Source: an uncultured Rothia sp. (GTDB lineage: Bacteria; Actinomycetota; Actinomycetes; Actinomycetales; Micrococcaceae). From it: DNA of 14,709 bases. The position numbers and the translations under genes were made by a program. The DNA lies in NCBI GenBank assembly GCA_937935205.1, contig CALGXU010000213.1, forward strand, positions 1 through 14,709. The letters are read 5' to 3'. Under the pieces are notes generated by a model. That model ran no database searches, was not told the DNA's origin, and saw only the letters and a program-made list of their open reading frames with translations. Shown one piece after another: positions 5,661 to 11,175 of this stretch. The first letter of the stretch is position 1, and each line of letters begins with the position of its first letter.

Positions 5661-6610
5661 TGAGTAGTGTTGTGTTTTCCCAGGTGATGGATGCCCGTCA
5701 GTGGCGTGCCGCCGCGGCCGCCCACGAGGTGCGCGCCGGCCGCTACGCCGACCCTTTTGCGCAGCGTCGCGCCCGCCACGAGGTGCACCCCGTGGAGGAC
5801 TTCCTCTTCACCTACTACACGCTCAAGCCCGGCCAGTTTAAGCGCTGGCACCCCGGCGTCGGCGTCATTCTGCTGGATGCTCCCGAGCGCGCCTCCTGGC
5901 GTTTTTACCGGCCCGCAACCGAGCAGGAACTCCTAGATGCAGGCTGCACCCCCGAGGTTGCGCGCGCCCAGGCGGAGGCCGCCTCCGCCGTCACCGTGGA
6001 CGTCACCGGCTTCGTCGAACGCCGCGCTACCGCCCTCGCCTTCACCCACGAGATTCTGCGCAACACCGCCGCGAAGAAGGGTCAGTTCGGTTGCTTCGGC
6101 ATGCACGAGTGGGCGATGGCGTACAAGTCGGTGGAGAACAATATCCGCCACGACTACCTGCAGCTGCGCCTGGGTGCGGAGGGCACGGACCGTGTGGTGG
6201 AGGAGCACCGCATCCGCTGCTCGCATTTTGATGCGTTCCGTTTCTTCATGCCGCAGGCGGCACCGATGAACGAGCTGCAGCCGACCCGCGAGTTGCAGCG
6301 CGTCCTGGAGCAGCCGGCATGCCTGCACGCGAACATGGACGTGTACAAGTGGGCGTATAAGCTACTGCCGCTGGTTGATTCGACCCTGGTCATGGATTGT
6401 TTCGACCTGGCGTGGGATGCGCGCGAACTGGACATGCGCGCAGCCCCCTACGATATTCGCAGCTGGGGGTACGAGCCGATTCCGGTGGAGACGACCGAGG
6501 GTAAGGCTGAGTACGTGCGGATTCAGCGTGGGCTGTCGGAGCGTTCGATTGAGCTGCGTGAGCGCCTGCTGCGGGTGTGCGAGCGCTATCTTCCACCCCT
6601 CGAGGCGTAA
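5660..6610 (+). CDS. Conserved actinobacterial protein of the '3-methyladenine DNA glycosylase'-labelled family
   Basis: A soluble 316-residue protein with no signal peptide or membrane segment. It matches, from memory, a family widespread in Corynebacterium, Mycobacterium and Micrococcaceae that carries the name '3-methyladenine DNA glycosylase'. Recognisable blocks are HEVHPVEDFLFTYY (40-53), KRWHPGVGVILLD (61-73), KKGQFGCFGMHEWAMAYK (139-156), CSHFDAFRFFMPQA (187-200), LHANMDVYKWAYKL (222-235) and MDCFDLAWDARELDMRAAPYD (start 245). The density of His, Cys, Asp and Trp in these blocks looks like an enzyme active site, perhaps metal-binding. I see no helix-hairpin-helix-GPD motif with a catalytic Asp, nor an AAG/MPG-type signature, so the glycosylase name should be treated as unproven. 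It is probably monocistronic: its own -10 lies immediately upstream and a 122-base gap precedes purS. Confidence 0.75.
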   Translation: MSSVVFSQVMDARQWRAAAAAHEVRAGRYADPFAQRRARHEVHPVEDFLFTYYTLKPGQFKRWHPGVGVILLDAPERASWRFYRPATEQELLDAGCTPEVARAQAEAASAVTVDVTGFVERRATALAFTHEILRNTAAKKGQFGCFGMHEWAMAYKSVENNIRHDYLQLRLGAEGTDRVVEEHRIRCSHFDAFRFFMPQAAPMNELQPTRELQRVLEQPACLHANMDVYKWAYKLLPLVDSTLVMDCFDLAWDARELDMRAAPYDIRSWGYEPIPVETTEGKAEYVRIQRGLSERSIELRERLLRVCERYLPPLEA

Positions 6611-6680
6611 AAGACGTGATTCGAGCCTCTTAGGGTATCCACCAACCGAACACATACCCCCGTTACGGTCGTTAGTACGG

Positions 6681-6723
6681 TAAGATGAGATACGGCTCAT
6701 ACAGAACCCACGCACCCAAGGAG
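6681..6723 (+). promoter_or_regulatory. Candidate pur operon promoter and purS ribosome-binding site
   Basis: TAAGAT (6681-6686) fits a -10 element; no good -35 lies 17 bases upstream. AAGGAG (6718-6723) precedes the purS ATG by nine bases and settles the start against an in-frame ATG at 6685 that has no ribosome-binding site. The repeated ACGGT/TACGGT units around 6664-6692 could be a binding site, but I cannot assign a regulator. Confidence 0.5.
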
Positions 6724-6732
6724 TGCCCACAC

Positions 6733-6984
6733 ATGGCCCGTATTGTTGTTGATGTTATGCTCAAGCCCGAAATTCTTGACCCGCAGGGTAAGGCTATTTC
6801 TCACGAGTTGCCCCGTATCGGCGTTGATTCCTTCGTTGATGTTCGCCAGGGTAAGCGCTTCGAGCTGACCGTCGAGGGTGAGGCAACCGAGGAGCACCTC
6901 GCAGCTGCCCGGAAGGCTGCTGAAGAGTTGCTCTCGAACCCCGTCATCGAAGACGTTGTGAACGTTTCGGTTCTGGAGGACTAA
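6733..6984 (+). CDS. purS: Phosphoribosylformylglycinamidine synthase subunit PurS
   Basis: An 83-residue protein of usual PurS size: MARIVVDVMLKPEILDPQGK, then HELPRIGV, VRQGKRFEL and a terminal VNVSVLED strand. PurS is a small structural subunit that bridges PurQ and small PurL, the enzyme turning FGAR plus glutamine and ATP into FGAM in step four of purine synthesis. The start at ATG 6733 is supported by AAGGAG and by the family N-terminus (the valine-rich strand followed by LKPEILDP). It is the first gene of purSQL; purQ begins five bases after its stop. Confidence 0.96.
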   Translation: MARIVVDVMLKPEILDPQGKAISHELPRIGVDSFVDVRQGKRFELTVEGEATEEHLAAARKAAEELLSNPVIEDVVNVSVLED

Positions 6985-6989
6985 TACCT

Positions 6990-7802
6990 ATGGCAGAGTC
7001 CCTCGCACCCACTGAAGTCCCCCTGGTTGGCGACTTTTCTACTTACTCCCCGAACCCCGCCTTCGCTGATGCACGCGTTGGCGTGGTGACTTTCCCCGGC
7101 ACCCTGGATGACCGTGACGCTACACGTGCTGTCCGTCTGGCTGGCGGTACCGTCGTTGAGCTGTGGCACGACGACGCTGATTTGAAGAACGTTGATGCCG
7201 TCATTATTCCTGGCGGTTTCTCCTACGGTGACTACCTGCGTGCTGGCGCTATTGCTGCGAAGGCTCCCGTGATGCGTTCGGTGATTGATGCCGCTAACGC
7301 TGCTGGTACCTCCGGCTCCGCTCCCCTGCCTGTTCTGGGTATTTGCAATGGTTTCCAGATTCTGACTGAGTCTCACCTGCTGCCCGGTTCGATGATTAAG
7401 AACGATCACCGCAAGTTCATTTGCCGTGACCAGATTCTGCGCATTGAGAATAACTCCACCTCCTGGACGAGCAACTACGCTGCTGGCCAGGAGATTGTTG
7501 TCCCTCTGAAGAACCAGGACGGTCAGTATGTTGCTGATCCGAAGACTCTGGAGGCGCTGGAGGCTGAGGGCCGCGTGGTGTTCCGCTACGTTGGTTTCAA
7601 CCCGAACGGTTCCCGTAACGACATTGCTGGTATCAGCAATGAGCGCGGTAACGTGGTCGGTCTGATGCCGCACCCGGAGCACGCTGTGGAGCCTGGCTTC
7701 GGTCCTTCCTCTTCCGGTTTTGGTGAGGTTTCTCTGCGCGGTGGCGCCGATGGTCTCGGCGTGTTCACCTCCGTTCTTGCCAACCTGATTAACGCCCGCT
7801 AA
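6990..7802 (+). CDS. purQ: Phosphoribosylformylglycinamidine synthase subunit PurQ (glutaminase)
   Basis: A class I glutamine amidotransferase that releases ammonia from glutamine for PurL. Visible are GVVTFPGTLDDRDATRAVRL (31-50), IIPGGFSYGDYLRAG (72-86), the nucleophile elbow LGICNGFQILTE with Cys119, HRKFICRD, and the catalytic His228/Glu230 in LMPHPEH. At 270 residues it is longer than the common 220-230. About 29 extra residues precede the first strand (PLVGDFSTYSPNPAFADARV), and there is a small Ala/Gly/Ser insertion before the elbow. ATG 6990 follows GGAGGA (6975-6980) with good spacing. No ATG or GTG lies at the shorter family start. The short gaps to purS (5 bases) and purL (25 bases) indicate one transcript. 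Confidence 0.96.
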   Translation: MAESLAPTEVPLVGDFSTYSPNPAFADARVGVVTFPGTLDDRDATRAVRLAGGTVVELWHDDADLKNVDAVIIPGGFSYGDYLRAGAIAAKAPVMRSVIDAANAAGTSGSAPLPVLGICNGFQILTESHLLPGSMIKNDHRKFICRDQILRIENNSTSWTSNYAAGQEIVVPLKNQDGQYVADPKTLEALEAEGRVVFRYVGFNPNGSRNDIAGISNERGNVVGLMPHPEHAVEPGFGPSSSGFGEVSLRGGADGLGVFTSVLANLINAR

Positions 7803-7827
7803 CGCACGACAAGGATTCTAAGAAGTT

Positions 7828-10146
7828 ATGAGCGAAAAGCAGTTTAACCTCGACACCGTCGAGCACGCGGCGGCAACCCCGGACACCGAACTCCCCTGGG
7901 CTGAACTGGGTCTGAAGGAGAACGAGTTCGAGGATATTAAGGAGATTCTTGGTCGCCGTCCTACCGCGGCTGAGCTGGCAATGTACTCGGTCATGTGGTC
8001 CGAGCACTGCTCCTACAAGTCTTCTAAGGTTCATCTGAAGCAGTTCGGTGCGAAGGTCACCGATGAGATGAAGAAGGACCTGATGGTCGGTATCGGTGAG
8101 AACGCCGGTGTGACCGATATTGGTGACGGCTGGGCTGTTACCTTCAAGATTGAGTCCCACAACCACCCCTCGTACGTGGAGCCCTACCAGGGTGCTGCGA
8201 CCGGTGTGGGCGGTATTGTGCGTGACATTATTTCCATGGGTGCACGCCCGATTGCTGTGATGGATCCGCTGCGTTTCGGCGCGATTGATCACCCGGACAC
8301 CGCCCGCGTTATTGGCGGCGTGGTTGCCGGTATTGGTGGTTACGGTAACTCCCTGGGTCTGCCGAACATCGGCGGCGAGGTTGAGTTCGATTCCTGCTAC
8401 CAGGCAAACCCGCTGGTCAACGCACTGGCTGTGGGCATTATGCGCCACGAGGACATCCGCCTGGCGAACGCATCGGGCGTGGGCAACAAGGTTGTCCTCT
8501 TCGGTGCGCGCACCGGTGGCGACGGCATCGGCGGTGCGTCGGTGCTGGCTTCGGAGTCCTTCGACGACACCAAGCCCTCGAAGCGTCCCGCCGTTCAGGT
8601 GGGCGACCCCTTCGCTGAGAAGGTTCTGATTGAGTGTTGCCTGGAGCTGTTCAAGGGCTCCGTGGTTGAGGGTATTCAGGACCTGGGTGCTGCGGGTATT
8701 TCCTGCGCAACCAGCGAGCTGGCTTCTAACGGTGAGGGCGGCATGCACGTCGACCTGACCAAGGTTCTGCTGCGTGACCCCACCCTGACCCCGGGCGAGA
8801 TTCTGATGTCTGAGTCTCAGGAACGCATGATGGCTGTTGTCTCCCCCGAGAACGTGGAGCGCTTCGAAGCGATCATGAACAAGTGGGGCGTGGAGTACTC
8901 CTTCCTCGGTGAGGTGACCGACTCCGGCCGCCTGGTCATCGAGTGGGACGGCGAGGTCATCGTGGATGTTGACCCCCGCACCGTCGCACACGACGGCCCC
9001 ACCTACGAGCGTCCTTACGCACGCCCCGAGTGGCAGGACGACGTCCAGGCTAACCACTTCACCGGTTCGGCTGCCGACGATTCCCGCCCGCGCGGCAAGG
9101 AGCTGGGCGAGGCCCTGAAGGCGTTCATGGCGTCCCCGAATATGTGCTCCAAGTCCTGGATCACCAACCAGTACGACCGCTACGTGCAGGGCAACACCGC
9201 CCTGTCCATGCCGGACGACGGCGGCGTGGTGCGCGTGGACGAGAACACTAACCTCGGTGTTGCTCTGGCGACCGACGCCTCCCCGCGTTTCACCTACCTG
9301 GATCCGTATGAGGGTGCTCGCGCGTCCTTGGCTGAGGCGTACCGTAACGTTGCGACCGTTGGTGCACGCCCCGTGGCTGTGTCTGACTGCCTGAACTTCG
9401 GTTCTCCCGAGGATCCGGACGTCATGTGGCAGTTCGCTGAGGCTGTTCGCGGTCTGGCTGATGGCTGCATGGAGCTGGGTGTTCCGGTGACCGGCGGTAA
9501 CGTGTCCCTGTACAACCAGACCGGTGGCAAGGCTATTAACCCGACCCCCGTTGTCGCGATGATGGGCGTTATGGATGACGTCACCCGCCGCACCCCTTCG
9601 GGTTGGGCTCCTGAGCATGACGGTCAGGCGATCTACCTGCTGGGTACCACTCGCGATGAGCTGGACGGCTCCGAGTGGGCTCGCTTCAAGGGTCACCTGG
9701 GCGGTCAGCCGCCGAAGGTTGATCTGGCTCTGGAGCGTCAGCTGGGTGACATGCTGGTGAATATGTCTCGTGACGGCATGATTGATGCCGCGCATGACGT
9801 GTCTGCTGGTGGTCTGGCTGCTGCTCTGTCGGAGGCTTGCCTGCGTTTCAACACCGGTGCCCGCATTGGTCTGGGTGAGGTTGCTGAGCGTGACGGCGTG
9901 GACCTGTTCACCCTGCTGTTCTCGGAGTCCCTGGGCCGCGTTGTGGTTTCGGTTCCGCGTTCTGAGGAGGTGCGCTTCAAGGATATGTGCACCGCTCGCC
10001 AGTTCCCCTTCGCACGTATTGGTGTGGTGGATGCTGCGTCGAACGCTCTGGACTTCCAGGATGAGGTTTCCATTGACCTGGATGAGCTGCGTGCAGCTCA
10101 CGAGGGTACTCTCGCTTCTTACTTCGGTGAGGTTGCGAAGGGCTAG
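7828..10146 (+). CDS. purL: Phosphoribosylformylglycinamidine synthase subunit PurL (small type)
   Basis: The catalytic synthetase of the three-part FGAM synthase. The 772-residue length matches the 'small' PurL class that needs PurS and PurQ. Motifs are MWSEHCSYKSSK with His60, KIESHNHPSYVEPYQGAATG (108-127), GGIVRDIISMGARPIAVMD, IQDLGAAGISCATSE, the second-half AYRNVATVGARPVAVSDCLN and VTGGNVSLYNQT, and DVSAGGLAAALSEA. These are the duplicated ATP- and FGAR-binding halves. ATG 7828 has only modest upstream signals (AAGGA at 7811, AAGAAG nearer), consistent with coupling to purQ. A strong terminator follows. The antisense strand of this gene is open for 770 codons, which reflects codon bias and not a second gene. 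Confidence 0.97.
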   Translation: MSEKQFNLDTVEHAAATPDTELPWAELGLKENEFEDIKEILGRRPTAAELAMYSVMWSEHCSYKSSKVHLKQFGAKVTDEMKKDLMVGIGENAGVTDIGDGWAVTFKIESHNHPSYVEPYQGAATGVGGIVRDIISMGARPIAVMDPLRFGAIDHPDTARVIGGVVAGIGGYGNSLGLPNIGGEVEFDSCYQANPLVNALAVGIMRHEDIRLANASGVGNKVVLFGARTGGDGIGGASVLASESFDDTKPSKRPAVQVGDPFAEKVLIECCLELFKGSVVEGIQDLGAAGISCATSELASNGEGGMHVDLTKVLLRDPTLTPGEILMSESQERMMAVVSPENVERFEAIMNKWGVEYSFLGEVTDSGRLVIEWDGEVIVDVDPRTVAHDGPTYERPYARPEWQDDVQANHFTGSAADDSRPRGKELGEALKAFMASPNMCSKSWITNQYDRYVQGNTALSMPDDGGVVRVDENTNLGVALATDASPRFTYLDPYEGARASLAEAYRNVATVGARPVAVSDCLNFGSPEDPDVMWQFAEAVRGLADGCMELGVPVTGGNVSLYNQTGGKAINPTPVVAMMGVMDDVTRRTPSGWAPEHDGQAIYLLGTTRDELDGSEWARFKGHLGGQPPKVDLALERQLGDMLVNMSRDGMIDAAHDVSAGGLAAALSEACLRFNTGARIGLGEVAERDGVDLFTLLFSESLGRVVVSVPRSEEVRFKDMCTARQFPFARIGVVDAASNALDFQDEVSIDLDELRAAHEGTLASYFGEVAKG

Positions 10147-10173
10147 TCTTCGGCTAGTTTGAGACGAACGCCG

Positions 10174-10210
10174 AAAGGGGCGGATGCTTGTGAAAGCATC
10201 CGCCCCTTTT
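10174..10210. terminator. Strong terminator between convergent purL and hmuO
   Basis: A perfect 16-bp stem, AAAGGGGCGGATGCTT (10174-10189) with AAGCATCCGCCCCTTT (10194-10209), closes a GTGA (GNRA-type) tetraloop and is followed by TTTT on the + strand side. On the - strand the same stem ends in a T-run (TTT), so it can serve both purL and the convergent heme oxygenase gene. Confidence 0.9.
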
Positions 10211-10224
10211 GTTATGCCCGCAGG

Positions 10225-10277
10225 CTTGTGCCCGCGAACTTGTGCATTGGGCGTTTAGACGTTGGGCGTTGAGCGTT
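10225..10277. repeat. Short direct repeats at the hmuO 3' end
   Basis: TTGGGCGTT occurs at 10247-10255 and 10262-10270, with a variant TTGAGCGTT at 10269-10277. CTTGTGC occurs at 10225-10231 and 10239-10245. They fill the gap between the terminator and the hmuO stop. They are probably slippage products with no obvious function. Confidence 0.5.
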
Positions 10278-10939
10278 TATGCTTCGGCGATCTTGCGGCC
10301 CAGCTGCGCGAACAGGGAGGCGTTGATACGGAAGCCTTCGATGCATTCTTCGATGAGGGCTTCGCGCTGTTCGTCGGTCAGGGGCGCGTTGTCGAGCAGT
10401 TCGCGGTAGCCGTCCTTGAAGACCTTGGGCTTGGGCAGTTCGGTGAAGCGGTACATGCTCAGCGCTTCGGCGGGGATGCCGTAGTGGCGGGTAACGAGCG
10501 CTGCGACTGCCTGGCCGCCGGAGAGGTCGCCGAGGTAGCGCAGGTAGTGGTGTGCGAGGTAGCGTTCGGGGGAGTTGATGGTGGCGCGGATGCGCTCTAC
10601 GTATTCTGCGGTTGCGGGCAGGGGCGCGTCGATGTCGCCTTCCTGGCCGAGTGCGCGGATGTCTGCACGGATGTATTCTGCACGGTCGAGGCCGGGGTGG
10701 GTGAAAGGTTCGGTGATGGGGCTGGGTTCTGCGCGGTAGTGTGCGGAGACTGCTTCGAGTGCTTCGTAGATGTGCACGTACTGGTTGATGAGGCGCAGGT
10801 ATGCCTCGGTGTTGAGGGAGCCGCCCATGAGGTCTTCCATGAAGGTGGAGTGTTCGGCGTTGTCGTGGACGTGCTTGGTGCTTTCCTTCAGGCGTGCGGA
10901 GAAGCGTTCCAGGGTGGTTTCGGGGGCGGTAATAGTCAT
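10277..10939 (-). CDS. hmuO: Heme oxygenase (biliverdin-producing), HmuO type
   Basis: Opens the heme ring with oxygen and reductant to release iron, CO and biliverdin in the cytoplasm. The 220-residue length matches corynebacterial HmuO (about 215). The proximal heme ligand is expected at His25 in KHVHDNAEHSTFM, which aligns with His20 of HmuO (QAHEKAEHSTFM). The distal helix is YLAHHYLRYLGDLSGGQ, with the Gly-rich kink and the Asp that positions water. FKDGYRELLDNAPLTDEQRE is the typical C-terminal part. The start (ATG, complement of 10937-10939) has AGGAA six bases upstream on the - strand. It diverges from the HtaA-like surface protein and converges on purL. Its promoter overlaps a TGACA-N3-TGTCA palindrome, so it is probably repressed by a dedicated regulator. 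Confidence 0.95.
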   Translation of the reverse strand: MTITAPETTLERFSARLKESTKHVHDNAEHSTFMEDLMGGSLNTEAYLRLINQYVHIYEALEAVSAHYRAEPSPITEPFTHPGLDRAEYIRADIRALGQEGDIDAPLPATAEYVERIRATINSPERYLAHHYLRYLGDLSGGQAVAALVTRHYGIPAEALSMYRFTELPKPKVFKDGYRELLDNAPLTDEQREALIEECIEGFRINASLFAQLGRKIAEA

Positions 10940-10968
10940 GGTGAGTTCCTAAAGTGGCTTGTGGGTGA

Positions 10969-10998
10969 ACAATAAATGTTTTAATGACACAATGTCAC
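10969..10998 (-). promoter_or_regulatory. Probable hmuO promoter
   Basis: Read on the - strand, GTGACA (complement of 10993-10998; five of six match to TTGACA), an 18-base spacer and TATTGT (complement of 10969-10974) form a plausible promoter. Transcription would start near 10962, leaving a leader of about 22 bases with the AGGAA site. The -35 box lies inside the first palindrome. Confidence 0.5.
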
Positions 10999-11030
10999 TA
11001 AAACCTGACAATGACATATTGTCACCAAAA
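10983..11030. promoter_or_regulatory. Two TGACA-N3-TGTCA palindromic operators
   Basis: TGACA-CAA-TGTCA (10985-10997) and TGACA-TAT-TGTCA (11012-11024) sit 27 bases apart. Each lies in a conserved context of AATGACA, TGTCAC and then AAAA, so the repeat unit spans about 21 bases with 17 identities. A third overlapping arrangement, TGACAAT-N5-ATTGTCA (11006-11024), adds another half-site. The first palindrome covers the hmuO -35 and spacer. A dimeric repressor site is likely. The regulator is not encoded in this window, and I do not recognise it from the motif. Confidence 0.65.
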
Positions 11031-11059
11031 ACCGTTTTTGGCAATAGTTTTCAAAAACT

Positions 11060-11078
11060 TTTGCTAAGGTATACCTCA
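11060..11078 (+). promoter_or_regulatory. Possible DtxR/IdeR-like iron box upstream of htaA
   Basis: TTTGCTAAGGTATACCTCA matches the 19-base DtxR/IdeR consensus at 12 of 19 positions by my alignment and contains the perfect palindrome AGGTATACCT (11067-11076). TAAGGT inside it also fits a -10 element. Downstream, TAGGCTAA (11115-11122) repeats an iron-box half-site and TAGACT (11129-11134) is another possible -10 for htaA. Iron repression is expected for a heme-uptake gene, but the match is imperfect. Confidence 0.4.
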
Positions 11079-11175
11079 TGCACAAGTCACCCTAGGCATT
11101 AAGTTACACAAACATAGGCTAATAGGGCTAGACTTGATACGAACACCACAATCACAAAATTCAAGGAGACACCGA

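Noticed and set aside
6685..6732. A purS start at ATG 6685.
   Set aside because: It overlaps the probable -10 box and would add 16 residues absent from the family; ATG 6733 has AAGGAG.
7789..10101. A 770-codon open frame antisense to purL.
   Set aside because: purL is certain. The antisense frame is Arg/His/Asn/Gln-rich with no domains, and it arises because the gene avoids codons whose complement gives a stop in that frame.
10262..10975. A 237-codon + strand frame over hmuO, rich in Val, Gly, Phe and Cys.
   Set aside because: It is the complement of a clear heme oxygenase and has the odd composition typical of a shadow frame.
10983..11030. The TGACA palindromes as a CRISPR-like or mobile-element end repeat.
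   Set aside because: There are only two copies, there is no spacer diversity, and they sit in a promoter; operators explain them better.
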